A stretch of 64,000 nucleotides of DNA, from the NCBI GenBank assembly GCA_004762125.1, contig SIHQ01000014.1, positions 1 through 64,000 of the forward strand. Reading direction: 5' to 3'. Below the pieces are notes generated by a model that was given only the letters and a program-made list of their open reading frames with translations, had not been told where the DNA came from and ran no database searches. Shown here one piece after another: positions 11,301 through 26,300 of the stretch. Position 1 is the first letter of the stretch. The number at the start of each line of letters is the position of its first letter. Origin of the DNA: Oceanospirillales bacterium (GTDB taxonomy: Bacteria > Pseudomonadota > Gammaproteobacteria > Pseudomonadales > Endozoicomonadaceae). A program made the position numbers and the translations under genes.

Positions 11301-14300
11301 GCATCTATAACCTGATTATTACCCGCCCCTACACTGAGTACATTATTCGCTTCGGGATCCCCCGTCAGCGTATCATCCCCGTCATTACCCCGGACGCCTT
11401 CAATACCAACCATAAGAGAAAGATCAAGATTGAGAGGGTTATTCTGGTAATTAAAAACGGTTGAAGAAGATTCCGAAAGATCTGAACTCGTGAGGGGGAT
11501 CGAGTGCTCAAATTGATTCAATGGTAAAGAATCGCGATTAGAGTACCTTAATTGCGTATGGTCAATTAAATCTTCCATCCCTTGATGCAAAGAATGAACA
11601 TGCTGAAAGTTAAATGAAGGCCAGGATTTTGTTACTTGCAGTACACCATCCCGACTCACTGGGTATTCTTTGGTATTACTTAGCGCAGAATATACAGTCC
11701 AGATGTACTCACTTTCTCCTTGTAACTGGATGACGATCTCAGCGGTGTCATGATCAAGTAGTCTTCTGCTGCCATCTTCACTGCTCATATCAACAGGGAT
11801 ATTCATTTTGAACGTAAGAGTTTGTGCCATTAAATCAAAATTTAATGTTGCATTGCGCAAGTAAGTAAGTGTTTGTGCTATTAAACCAATAATCGATTGT
11901 CCATGAAGATAAGAAAATCCGGAGTTAGCAAAGCTAAGGTAATGCTCTGGTACCAGCTGACTCAACAACCAGTCAGAACCTCCCGGATCTTCAATCTGAT
12001 GCCCTCGGTTATCATCATTTCGTAATTGAATGATGTCGTTATTGGTGCCCAGGTGCAGGTTATGAACTCCTTCACCCAGCACCACTACATTCAAGCCAGA
12101 ACCAAAATAAACCTCTGAACGCCCGCCATCGAGAATGACGGTATTATTTCCCTCTCCGCTCCGAATAAAGTTGGTGCCATTCATGGGGATAAAGAAATTA
12201 TTTCTGTCATCCCCATAAAGATGATCGTTATAAAAAGTCCCTTGAAGAATTTCGACGTTCTTCAGTACATCTCCCTGATTCAGGCTACGATTATTAAGAG
12301 AAGCACTGACGCCACTTTCTCTGCGTTGATAGGACACTTTATCCTTGTCCCCTGATCCTGCATCGATGTACTTACGACCCTCCTTGATATAAATCTGATC
12401 ATCATCATCGCCAGTTTGTATATTGTCATTATTGCGGCCAGCATAAACCTGATCTTTTCCACCAAAGGTTTTAACCTTATTCAGGCCCGACTTAAGAAAT
12501 ACAACGTCATCTCTGTCGCTACCGTGATAGTCAATGCCATACGTACTACCAACGACGTTTTCTATATTAGTGAATTGACCACGGGTATAGAGGATATCGA
12601 GAAAAGTAGCGTAAAAGTGTGCAACGGGATTATATCGTTCAGGCTGGCCTTGATCGGACCACAGATCAAGGTGCTCTTTATCAAAAGTAATAATTGAGCT
12701 GTCAGAGATAAAATACATTTTACCATCATCAGTGGCATAGAGCTGTCCCTGCAGTGCCCGCTCAGACTCAATATAATCGTAGGGTATGACTTCGAGAAAG
12801 CGATCGCATTCTGGTAGCCACTCCCAATTCCTATAATCACCCAAACCATGACGGAAAAAAGCATTCGCCCAGATCGCACCACAGCGGAATGTGATACTAG
12901 ACCAACTTTTTTGGTAGCCTGAACTTTGGGGGGTGTCTGTTTTGTAGGCATGCCACCTATAGCCATTGCCCTCTATCCAGTCCGAATCGCTAAAAAAGTA
13001 AATCCATGTAGGATGAGCTCGCCAATTACGACCGCCACTAATTCGGAACACATCCGATGTATCACATAGGCGTTCCTTATCAAAGGACCAGAATGGCTTT
13101 GGAGTGTTGCAGTACTCATTTAGATCAACGTCCTCTTCCAGGTAACGTACACTCTTTTTATCCGTATCCGTATACGAATTGAATAGATCGTGTAACAAGT
13201 CATAATAAGGCTTATCGTATTTTTTATATCTAATCAGTAACCGTCTTCTTTCAGTAATACCAACATTAACAATACCCATGGGATAGACGTAGTCATGATT
13301 GCTCAGAACCCAATCTAATGGTCTGTCCCGATACTGAATCGAGCTGGCGGGAACCAAATTAAAGTCAAGAGGCGTTGATCGTGCATAAAGCTCCTGGTCG
13401 CCATCAGCCACGATTCTGTTGTACTCATTGACAAACAGTGCTGTGGGGTCGGGAGAAAAATCAAGCTGTTGCCAATGACTTAAACATTTAGGAATTGGAT
13501 TAGGTCCTCTTACCTGACAGTTTCCGCCATCATACTGATACCGACGATCACCGCTCCAATGACGGGTTTGTGAATAAGCGTTGTAAAGATCAAACAGTAT
13601 GGTTTTATCATTACTGGGAGGACACTCATAACCTGTCAATCGGGTAAATCGAGAAGGATCAGCCGTGCGTATAAAACACTGTTCAAAAAGAATTTCACGC
13701 AAGTGGTTATTATAAGTTCCTTGCTCCATATTAATACTGAAAAGGGGGGTCTTCTTGCCCATTAAATGCAATTCATAACTGCGATCTTTGGTCGTGAATC
13801 GAACCGCTGGCGAAGGTAATAGCAGTGTATCGTCGTCGCCTCCTCCATCCAGATCACCGTAACCGGTTCCCGGTTGTAACTGATCGTCTCCGCTACCGGC
13901 TCTTTGAATAATCGCATTAAGATCGTCAATCAGCCTGTCATCACCGGCCCCCGTATCCTGCAGTGCCCCGCCGTTCACATAGTCATCGCCATCTCCGGTA
14001 TACGTGTTACCCCTGTCTGCCAAACGAATAACAACGTCATCACCTCCCAGTGCGTAAATATCCACATCGCTGTTGGGAGCCTTAATCAGATCATCGTCCT
14101 CTGAACCTTGGATAGGAGCATCCGCGCTGTGGAGGTTATAAAGGATGACCAATCCTTTATCCCGAGTACCTTCCAATTCCCTTGTAATGTTTTTTTCAAC
14201 GCTTGTCAGGTCGTCACTGTATTTAGCCTGAGAAAAATAATTATCAGCATCTGTATAAAGCTTGAGCTCTTTATATCCTTCTTCTCCGTACTGCTTGGCC

Positions 14301-17300
14301 AGCTTATCCAGGTAATCCTTAAAACCCTGGCTTGCTATCAGTGCATCAAAATCCTGAAGGGCATTGGGAGGAGGAGCAAAAAATGAAATAATAATTTGCA
14401 CAAAACCAAGGGCGAGCGCTATCAAATCAATAATCTGAGAAACACCGGGAATGGCTGTTACTGCTAGCGAAACAACATCCAGCGCAATCAGAATAATATC
14501 AAGAGCGGCATTAACGGCAAAAAAAGCGGCCTGAGCTGAATTACCGTACTTTCCAGCTTCAACCGCTGCAGTGAGGTCGCTATAAAACATAAAGAGGCCA
14601 GCAGCAATAGACACCATAGCCCCTACAAAAGGGATAAATGAAGCCAAAGCTGACGCAGCCCGGATACCAATAGCAACGCCTTTGGCCGTCCGCCCCAACA
14701 CTCGGCCGATACTGCGTATCCCAGCCTTGACGACAATGCCCGCAAAACCGGCCCCCTCTTCAGCCGTAGTAAGACCTATGCCAAACAGTTTGGTTCCTGC
14801 TTTGGTGCCCAGACCGTTTGCCACTGACAACAGGCCGAATATGCCGCCGGCAAAACCGAAAGAGATCCCCGTTAAGGCTACGTTTTTGGTGTTCGCGTCA
14901 ATTTGGTCGCCGTATTTCAATAAGCGGGAAAGACCCACGGCACTTTGAATGATGCCGAATGAGGCAAGTCCCAGGCCGGAACCAATTTGAAATTTGGATA
15001 ATAGGGTGCTTCTTGCTAATCGATTTAAATAAGGGTTACGCGTGCTTTTTAGAGCTTGGTATCGGGCATGGGCTGATTCACCAAAGTTATTGACTCTTTC
15101 CAGTACCTTTTTCGCGACACGTCGTTGTCCAACTTGTTTTTCAGCAATTTCTCCCAGATCCCTCAGACCGGCATCAGGATCTCCCATTTTTTCTATAATG
15201 GCGCGAAAGTTTGGGTCCTTGAGCAAATTTTCCCGGACATACTCTGCTTCTTTGTGGTATCCAGCATCCCGATAGACTTTAAGCACCTTGTCCATGGCCG
15301 CATCTGGCGAGCTCACAGAACCCGGCGAGGTAATCAGCTCTTCCAAAACCCGAATGGATTTTGCTCTTAACTCAGGAATATCTGCTGGGCTGATGCGAGA
15401 CACAGGCGCATAGCGATGCTGGTCAACGGAAGAAAATGCTTTGAATAGCTCAGAGTCTCTGGTCAGGGTAGATTGAGCTCTCAGTTTCTCAACTTCAGCA
15501 CTGTGGAGACTTTCATCCAAATGATGGCTGATAAAATCAAGATCTTCTTCCGCTACTTCCGTGCCATGAGTGCTGCATTCCGCTGCTCTGCGAATACACC
15601 CGGCCCTGAGAATACTCGAACTGTCCGGTTCAGGTAAAATGCCAAGGTCTTCGATCACTAACCGCTTTTCAAAGTTTTTGAGTCGAAGAGCAAACTCGTC
15701 AGGACCTGAATCAATAGCCGATCGAGTTCGGCTCTCACCATTAACCCGCTCTTCAAAGTTCAGAGCCTGAGTATCCTGTCGTTTCATTACGGCGAATGCA
15801 TCCGCTACTCTCTGACGGATATCAGTGCCTTGCCTTGTATATCCCTTCGATTCTAATGTATGGGCTAATACGAGCGCTGTTTCAATACGGTCCATTGAAC
15901 CACGAAACGACAACCGACCTTGCTCAACCTGAATACTGCCCTGCAAGGCAGAAAATTCATATTGTGAAGCGGCCAGCACATTTTCCGGACTATGACGCTG
16001 TGAAATCAGGTTACTGCTTTCCAGCTCTGCAGAGGGGTGTATGAGCTCTCTAGCCAGTTCGTAGAGCGTGGCGGTAACCAGAGGGTCATGATCTGCGGCG
16101 CCAATAACCACTTTTTGACTGTTACGAAAGCCCGCACTGGCTTCGATATGATTTCCCTGCTCCAGTCGAACCTTTATAGTTCGCTCAGGCTCTGAGGGGA
16201 TTTTGAACGGAACATTGAGTTCCTGCTCCCCAGCCAAAGCAATCAGGTTGTTCAGACGCCCATATTGTTCAATCCCCACGGGCTCATTAGCAGCCGCTTT
16301 GACAAACATGTCGGACAAGTCACTGACCAGCAACTCTCTCGCCAGATAGCTCACTGCTTCTATCGCCAGATCGTGAGTATAACGCCCGGTCGAATGATGA
16401 TCTTCTATATGATTGATAAGCTCGGTTCCAAGCCGAGCCTGAGCTTGCGGCTCCAGCTCCCGAACCAACTCGGCCAATCGCTCCTTGATCAATGAGTGGT
16501 AAGATTCACCATAATCCAGAAACACCTCATCGAGATTTCTGAAGAAGGCCGAATTAACTTCTGAATCGACTCCCAATCCTTGTCCGCTGAAGCGCCTGAG
16601 ATAACCTTGAATCGTTTCTGAGGGCCCATTGGCCAGTCCTGTTAGTGGCGAGTCCTGAGTATGAACAGTAACAGGAATAAAAGCCGTTTCTCCACTGTGT
16701 ACCAGTGCTGCCCGCTCTGAAGTCATGGCCACCGGATCAATGAATTCCCTTGAGCCAGGACGGGTTTGTACCTGTTGACCATTGGTTGTCTGAAGTGATG
16801 CGTCTACGGATAACTGAAACCTGTCATGGGCCAAGCCAGTATCGACATTAGTTTGAGTACGTAATCGCAATGCTTCAACAAAAGCACTGTTTGCATGACG
16901 ATCAAAACGGCCTAAAGCATCAACGGTCAGTTCCCTGCTGCTTGAAGACTCTAATATCCGCATAGCGGCCGCTTTCAGTTCACCCGTAAAACGATCATTG
17001 GCGCCATTGATGTAGTTTTTCAGAAGGTCGACTTCATGACTGGATAACACGCCGGTTATAGCATCGGCCACACCGGCTTTAAAACTCAAAGGAACGTCGC
17101 TGTTCCCTTCCCGCTGATGTGCGACCAATTCTTGATACAGAAACTGGGTCAAAAGGGATTTTAAATTGGCTTGAGGTACTTCACTGCCAAGAGTGATTTC
17201 CTTGACGATGTGTGCCGCTTCCTGCTGAGCCCCTTCAAGCAACCATTTATGGCTGTAGTCCCCGAGGAGCCTGTGGAAACCAGAGGTCGGATCACCAATA

Positions 17301-20300
17301 GCACCGTATTCCAGATTCAGGTGAGCCGTCACAGGGTTCGCTGATTGAGCGGAAGGGTCGGAAGAGATTCGAACGTTACTCAAATCAGGGTCAACGTGAC
17401 TCAGTTCAAGATTGCTGGCCCTTTCACCAAAAGCCAAATCCACTTCAACATTAAACTTGTTAACCAAATCAGTGAGACTGCCACCGTTGGCGGCAGTATG
17501 TTCCATCGCGCTGGCCAGAATACTTTTCAATCGGTAATAATCACTGCCAGACTGATAGCGACCGACAGGATAATCCGGTGTTTGAACCCGAACCCCACCT
17601 TCTTCGGTCAGACTGATCCTCAGGTAAGGTTTGCCATCACTGCTGCCGGACGTTTCAGCCAGCAGTGCACTGCTTCGATAGTGTTCAAAAGCACTTTCTC
17701 CATTGACACTAAGCCGGTACCCGGCAGGCTCTTCAGTAAACGACAAGCGTTCAGGGGTCGTATCGGCATGAACCCGAGTATCATACTCACTGCGTATTTC
17801 CGGCAGCCCTATCTCGCTGCGAACCCTGTTTTCGTAGGTTAATTCCTGCTGTCGTGCTTCCCCAGGACTCTGACTGGCACGATCGGACAGTGGCAAACCA
17901 GGAAGATCTGGATTGAGTGCCCCAAGCGCTCTTTCCAGTTGCGGAAACAACTCGCTGCCGCGATTCAGACTGTTTCCCCGGCCGCCAAAGGTTGGATCTA
18001 TTTGCAAAACCGCAAGGCTGTGACTGCCGTCCGCAGTCATGACGCGCCCTCGAGTGGTGGCAGGCAGGTTTTCCGGTGAAGCAAAAGTCAGTAGCAAACG
18101 GGTATTGTCCGGTACTGCTCGATTTCTGGCGGCAGAATCACTCGTCAGGCCATTCAGCTCACCGATGGTCACTCGATTGTTATTGATTTCTGAACTATTG
18201 AGATTCTCTAACCACTGCCTACCGGATTCAGTACGAATGTAGTGATCAAGATTGCTGGCCAGCTCATGAAGCTGGTTGGGGCGCAAGTGTGACAGGTATT
18301 CAGGGGGTACATAGATTTTGACATTGTCTAATTTCGGATTACTGAAGCCCAAGAGACGACCGGAGGCATAGCCAGAACTTTCTGCACTGAAAAAGGCCTC
18401 ACTCGCTTGTATTCCTCCCACGATGTGATTGAGATTACTGCCTTCCTGAATCAAAAGTACTGGCTTGTGTCCTTGACTGGCTCGCTCCGGCAACTCCAGA
18501 CCAAGATTACCGATCTCCCGTTCGTACAACCTATAACGATCAAAGGAGTTTCCAGTCACTGAAATATCAGTGTCTGAACGAGGTCGGTTGTAATAGTGCT
18601 TCCCGATAACATCGGCTTCGAAATGCTCACTTGCAGAGAAGGCCAAGCGAGCCTGATCGCTATTGGCTGCAGCTAAGTAAACTTCGCCAGTTTCACGGTT
18701 GCGAACCAAATCAAAATTGGTATCATCTGCACCTGCGTTACTTCCGATGACCGGCAAATGTTTATCATCATCGCGGGAGAGCACAATAAAATCGGGACTG
18801 TCTGTACCACTGTAATATTGTTCAGTAGGATTAAATATCGTAAACTGGCTGTCAGTTCCAACCACATCCCCAACACCATCGTGTTGAGCGCCAGCTTGCT
18901 GAATCTCCAGCTGAGTGGCCATCTGACCAAACACCTGATCACTTACAAACTCTGCCTGCAGTTGTTGAATCCTTTGTTCACCCAGAGCTTCAACAAAACG
19001 ACCTGATTGAGTTCTGTCGCCATGGATTGGATTGTTTAATTCTCTGAATACTGAACGAAGTGCGTCGTAGAAAGCGGTAGCCTCCGAGGAAGGGACGGCA
19101 CTGGACTCAAAATGCGCAAAAGCGTGTTCTATTGCCGTAGAAAGCTGACCAGTTCGCTCAAAATGAAGCAGTGCATCATGGAAATCATTGGCTGACCCTT
19201 GACGTATAAACAAATCATGGGAGAGTCCTTGAGTCATGTTGTGGTATAGGTCACTCGTATCGTTCGGCAGTCGAACTTCGCCATAACTTTCATTCAGGCC
19301 AATCTGTCGACCCAGTTTCTGAACATCATTGTCATTCAACCCCCAGATCTGATTAACCAATGCTCGCTCAGGACTATTTCTGGCACTTTCTCCAAAGCTG
19401 TTGGTCAGAGCCAACCCATAAAGGCGAGACAGGCTTTTCAGTAATATAGATTCAGGTACTTGTGTACCTACCCCAAGATTAATGACTATACGATCGCTCG
19501 TAGGTGCATCAACTGCTGGAATAACCACAGAACTTTGTTCGTGATTCAAATCCGCTCTCAATTCAATATCTATGCGCCGACCACGACCCAAATCAACGTC
19601 ATTCAGCCCTGCACTGCTTTTAACAATATCCGCAAAAGCACCCATTTCTCCGTCACGAGCCTGATGGGCAACGGCCTCTACATCCTTTTGTAATTGCAGG
19701 GGTTCGAGCCCGCGCCCGCGCTCAAGCATGACCCGACGGTATTGTTCATAGTCGATGGACAATTCAGTTTTGAGTAAATAACTGGGAGAATTCTCATCTT
19801 GCCCCAGCCAGATCTTTATCTTAGATTCCTCACCAGAGCGACCTTCCCCACCAAAATTAATGACCTCGTAACCCTCTCCTCTACTTTGCAGGGACAGATC
19901 GTCTCTGGCTCCCAGAGTCAATGTCTGACGACCGTCGTTGGACTGCAACAGGTTATTGCCAACAGGCTTGGTTTGATCAAAGTTGATATTAAAGTTATCT
20001 GATACGGAGATGGGTCGTGTCTTCAGAATGATGTCACCTTCAGTGACTTCTACCGACACAGCCTCCAGATTCATCCGGGGTAACACCTCGTCAATTACGA
20101 CGCCCTGAGGGGTTTCCTTTAAAAAAACTTGTTTTAATGTCTCAGATCCGTTGGACAAACCTTCTAGTAGAGCATGAGTCTCTGTATTTTCAGCGGCCAG
20201 AACTTTAATTTTTTGAATATCGGACTTGCCTAGTTCAACCCAGCCTTCTCGAATAGCTTCTCGATATTGGTGAAGTAACAAATCACTGGCAGAATAGCCC

Positions 20301-23300
20301 TCACTACCGTCGCTGGATATCTCAGCAATTTGAATTTCATTATTGGAGAAACGAATTTCAGATTTATTGGCATCTGGATTATTGAAACTGCTCGTTTCTA
20401 CCTGTACAAAATTTTCTCCGCTCACTTCAACGTCGTTAGTTGTTGTATAAATTTTATTATCTAACTCATCGAGACGAAACCTTACTGAAGGTGGCAGACT
20501 ACTGATATCAGAATGAGTGATTTTTCGGAGACCTATCATGACATCGACAAGTTCCGGTGGCACTTCCCGACCGAGTTTGACGATCTCCGTTGTCTGTTCC
20601 AATCTACGATTCAATAGCCATTCTGAAAGTTCCAGATTTCTGGACGGCTTTGTTTCAGACACAGGAGACAGTAAAACTCTTGATTCTAACTGGGCTACGA
20701 TATGTTCAGGCAAACCCGCCAACTTTTCATTTAGCTGGCTTTTAAGAAAACTGTAGCTCTCATCAGTTAATCCTACTTCAGTACCGAATCGACGATCCAA
20801 ACTGTCGATGAAATACTGATCAACAGCCTGGCTGCCCAAACTTTGCCTGCTTTGCAGATAATCCAGTGCTCCCTGAAAACCGCTTTGCTCAGGGCTGGCA
20901 TTTTGCAGTGCAGTATATTCGTTGCTATCTACTCGTATCTCCGCAATCGCGAAATAGCGCCCATTACTTTCTGTAATAGCACGCCGAGAAGGCGCATTCA
21001 TACTGTCGTATCTTATACGATCCCGTGCGCCTGGAGCGACAGCAACGCTAGCACTGGCATCATTGGGTAATCGTAGACGTCCGTATTTTTCTCGTAACGC
21101 AACAGCTTGAATAAAGGTATTATCTGCATTCTCTTTGATCGCTCTCAGGAAAACATCGCTGTTAGACTCTTCCCTGTAGATTCCAGAAATACTTTTGCCC
21201 AATTCATCAATTAACGCGTTGTTCTCGTTATAGGTTTTAATAACTGTCAAATCCTCTTCTCCAAGGATCGACATCACCGCATCAGCTGTTCCGTGTCGAG
21301 TCAGAAATTCTGCACCAATCTTACTTAGCCGACCTTCTGTTTTTTGCTTGAGGACCTCTTGGAATATAAACTGGGTCAACAAAGATTTAAGATTTGCACT
21401 GGGCTGTTCTGTTGCAAGGAGCGCTACTCGATTAGCTTCTCTCTGGGCACTGAGCAGTAATTTGCGATTGAATGCATTTCGAGTGGCCACCATATCATTT
21501 AAAGGTGAGAATGGATCACCCAAATGGGCATAGTCGTAAGCTATATTTGTTTGGGTATAAGTTGGAATATCCAGCTTCGCATTGGTAATAGTCAAATCGG
21601 CTGGAATAGGCATCTTACTAAGACCAGTTGTTACCGTCTCCATCTTGTAATTAGGATGTGCATTACCAAATTCCACTTCCAGTTTTGCGTTATAGCGTTC
21701 AACAACCTCTGATATTCTAAGTCCTGCGCCAGTAGGGACCCCCTCTAAAACGTCAAACAAAATACGCTTAGCTCTATAGAAAATGCCTTCGTTGTAAGAC
21801 TCTACTGTCTGAGGAGCTGCTTTTAATTCTAAATGCAAATCATCTGCAGTTATTTCCATAAAGGGCAGATTCAACTCTCTGCCGACGGTTCGGGCGAAGG
21901 TCTCTCGATCAAGAGAATTGGGTGCTCGTTTATTATCCAGAATAAAATTAAAATTCTGGCTTTCAACTTCAAATCCAATTCGTCCCGGTGTGCTGTCAGA
22001 ACGTACCTTAAATGTTTTGACCGGTTCAGAGACAGGTTGACTGTCTTGAAAAAGATGCTCATTAATTTCTACCCGGAGCTTGTTTTCAAACGCTGTGGTC
22101 GTTAGAGGTTCAGATTGATCAGATTGAACCTGACCTGTTACCTTCAGTACTTCCGTTCCGAGAACGAGACCACTTTGTTCACTAACGCCTAAACCCAATG
22201 CTCCGGCTGAAGCCTCATAAAGTCTGGTCAGTGTTTCCGTTATACGACTGTTATAGTTTAGTGACGAGCTGGCATCTGCCGTAGGATCAACAAATACTCT
22301 CATCATACTGCCACTGGTGAGGGCAGCATCAGCATCAAAAGGGGTAATGCTGTTAACGCGGTGTTCGTGTGCTTCTGGCCCTTCCAGTTGCAAAACCAGT
22401 TTACAAGAATCCGGTATTCCGGTTTCAGACAACGAGCTGTCTAAACCATTAAATGTGTCGGGCCCAACGGTACCTTGATGCTCTTTTAGACGTCTTACAA
22501 GTTCCTGGCCGGAAGGTGTGTCCGTTAAATAATCAGAAAACGCGTCTGAAAACTCGATCAGTTTATCGAAGTACTGCCCCCTTTTTGAAGACGAATCCTG
22601 ATCAGCAAGTGGTTCCAAAAAACGCTCATCGTTCAAAGCTAAGGCAATAGTATTGTCCGAACCGTTCAGCAATACGACTTCTGCGCCTTCACTCAAAAAA
22701 GTCTCTGCTGCTTCAACCGTATTTATAACAGATCCAATTTCATTTTCTGGTTCTATTAACAGTACTGGGTTTGTACTCTGCGGGTCTCCATCCTCTACGG
22801 TCATACCATAAGCTAACTCACCGTCTGTAGTGTTCGCAGACTCGACCAGAATAACCAATAGTCTTTCATCGTCTCTGACCGAAGCGGCCCTATAGTTCCC
22901 ATCTTCGGGCTCTCCTATTAATTGCAGTAGCTGTCCCGTATCACGATTTTCTATGACTGACTTTATTGAGTCTTGATCAATAGATAAAAGTGATTCGGGG
23001 CCATACTCATCACTAAAAGCAGGAAACGCATCACTCAGTGCCAAACTCTCAATGAAAGGTCTTCCTCGCACAGGTTCTCCCGGCATTGAGGTTACCTTGT
23101 AAAGTACACCTTCATGCTCGACGAATCTCTGACGATAATACCCTCCATCACCCTCAACGCTATCTGAAACAGTCTCAGACGCGATCTCCCACCTACGCTC
23201 TTCAAGCTCTTCATCACTAAGCGGATTATTACTGCTGCAGTCTCCTGCTCCTCTACGACAACGGGCAGGCTCCGTATTGAAAGAAACACGAACCATTTCT

Positions 23301-26300
23301 GGTGTCTGATTACCTGAGGCTTCTCTGGCGACAGCAAACGAGCTTGAACTGAAGTCATCGCCATCAACTAGGAAGTGGTTGTCGCCAGCAGGCCCTCGAA
23401 TAACATCGTTGAGTGCCGTAGTGCGGCCGGGTCTATTTCTTCTCAGTAAAGGGAGGCGTTCAGGGCGGGCAGAGCTTTCATGGGATTCAAGAAAAATATG
23501 CGGCCGACCGGATCGATCTGGTACCAGTTCAGCTAAACCATCCCGGCCTCTTGGCCCTCCAGCATCTCTGCGAGTTGCTGCCGCCATGGCTCTGAATCGG
23601 TTCTGTACCACTGAGTCAGAAGCCGACTGCCTGAGAGTGGTAATACGTTCTTCTCCCAGAGCAGTACGAAAAAGGATTTTCTGATCAGAGGACAACTCTC
23701 TATAAACCTTCAACAACTCCAAAACGAACAGATTGTTCTCAGAGTTGGCAGGATTAGTTCGCACATAGTCCAAAGCCTGATCCACAGCAGAACGAAAAAT
23801 CTCTGTGCCTTCACCGCTGAGTCGTTTTATCGCTGCGCTGAAGTCTTCCTGAGTACCGGGTTGGATTTCCAGATCATGACTGCTGCCACTGACAAAACGA
23901 TGATAAAGAGTATCGGTGGTTTTAGGCAGGGGCACGGCTTCCAGAGATCGCCGTAATCCCACGTCATTGCCTAACGCATTGAGATTCTGATCGGGAATAC
24001 CATAAGTTTGCTGTATCGCGCCTCGAGCCACTTTTGAAACCTGAGTAGATTCCGCTCCTTTGAGCAGAGCGATCCCGTAGAGCTGATTCACCGCTTGCTC
24101 GAAACGTCTTGTAGGAACACTGGCCCTATCTGCCATTCCCAATTCGATTTTGACCGGTTCCTCCCTGTTTGCTGAAGCATCCGGAGCAGTCAAACGACTC
24201 TTATAAAACTTCAGGTCCGGTTTTAGTTCGAAAACCACAGGACGATGAAAATTGTCCGCTAGAGGTATTTCAAGAACCGCCATATACGCCCGAACTTGAC
24301 GACGGTAAGCGCCTATTTCACCTTGACCGTATAACTTGGCCAGAGCATTAATATCGCTCTGCACACTAACGTCTGAACCAAGCCCCCCTTGAGTTAAAGC
24401 TTGTCGATAAAGTTCTTTGTCAATGGTCAAATAGGTATCGGTCAGTGCGGCTGTGTCCGATTCGCTGCCAGTAAGCAGTACATCAACTTTCCCTGGCGTT
24501 TGGTCATCGATTTTTTGATACCCGGAGCCTTCCCGATTGATTTGCAGAGCATTCTCGCTGCCCAGCCGGTAAACCATGGTTTCACTGTTAACTTCCAGAA
24601 CCGTTACTGGACGTTCGTTATCCAATACAACAGTGACAGGTGTATCTTGCCCAGAAATTTCAACTTCAAAAGAGGTTCGATCAGTAAAGCTCGCCAGTTC
24701 AGCTAGCTGAAAATGGGTTTTGCTGTCCAGAGTTTGTTGCGGGTTTAAGTGTGATTCAATAATTTTACGACAATGGCCATCTATAAGTTGTTCTGCAATA
24801 GCCTTTCGAGCATTGTCTGCTGCCGATTGGGATCGATTATTCTCAAGCGCTATACGGGTTTTTCGGCGACTGCGAAAACCTGTACTCTCAGGTAAGGTAT
24901 TATCATCGCTAGTTCTTAGCAACTCTTCACCCAGTCTAAGCTGATGTTCCCCCGGAAGGTTCGTAATAATCTCTTTCAGCCGCTGGTTCAGTAGTCCGTG
25001 CTGTTCAGTACTGTAAAACTTATATGCGTTCTGGGTGTTTTCAACAAACGTCTTAGCTATCTGCTTACCTTTAGTGCTATTTTCACCCAGCTTGGCATGA
25101 TCCTGCAGGTAGCCTAATCTACCGCTGAGTCCAGAGCTTTGGGCGTCTGCTGTTGCCAGCGCATTCATCGGATTTTTCGGATTACGGACTTCAACAATGC
25201 TCAGTACTTCATTGGTCAGGGTGTTGCGGGTCAGTGGGTAACGGCTATCAGCATTTAAACTGGGCAAAGCAATTAATTCACGACCTCCATGGACTGTACT
25301 GACAGTATGTTCATGGGTTACTCCTAGTGCGTAGGGTGGAATGACTGACCCATCACTGTTCAACCGAAGCCTGACAGCCTTATCAAACACTTGTTCAAGT
25401 GAAAAATTTAACTTGCGTTGTCGGTTGGGATTTTCCTGCAACGTTCGGGATATGTAACCATCATTGGACATTCCGCCTAATGAAGCATTCACTATGTTGT
25501 CCAGAGCTCCAGTAATCACCTCTTTGAAGGTGTTAAACCCCTGATCAGTGACGTATGTATTAAGGGCTTTGATTTCATTACTGTCCAGTATGCTGACCAC
25601 TGCATCTGTTGTTGAACACCGAATCAGACCTTCAGCCTTTGTTTTATCAAACTTATCTACTAAGGCCAGTTCGTATTGCTCAAACAGGTATTGGGTGAGC
25701 ATCGCTTTGAGTCGTTCACCGCCCCCTTCGGGCATAATTTCAGCGGTGAGTCGTCCAGCAATCTCTTGAGCTTTACGGAAAACCTTACTCGAATGCTCAC
25801 CCGTTATGATCACTCGATCAAACCCGGACAATGGATCACCCAGATTCGTGTATTCAAAAGCTATATTGGTCTGGGTACCAACCCGACGAACGTTACGATC
25901 CGTATTGATGATCCGATAATCGTTTTCGGTATTCAGTTTTAGTCGAAAAGGTGAGTCGTCTCGACCGGATAATAATCGTAGTCGCTCATTGTAAATACTG
26001 GTTATCGTTTCAACGGTTACGCCTTGACCTTTTGGTTGTTCAGCGAGGATATCCACCAGTAAATTTTTGGCATGAAAGTACTCATGATTACCATACTCTT
26101 CAACGTTTTCAGGGCCACCTATCAGCTCGATCAAAGTTCCGTTATTACCATCATCATCCAGTGTCAAAGCCAGTAGAGGTTGCGCTAGTACCATTCCTTC
26201 TGTAACAGCCAGCTTAATTCGATAGCTTCCCGATGCATGATAAGCTGACTGTCCGTCCAGAGTGGCCGTAAAGCGATGGTACTCATCTTCAAAGCCAAGA

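Noticed and set aside
9100-14110. Regular Gly/Asp-coding repeats considered as a CRISPR array
   Set aside because: The units are protein-coding, degenerate and in frame with RTX motifs; there are no identical direct repeats with unique spacers.
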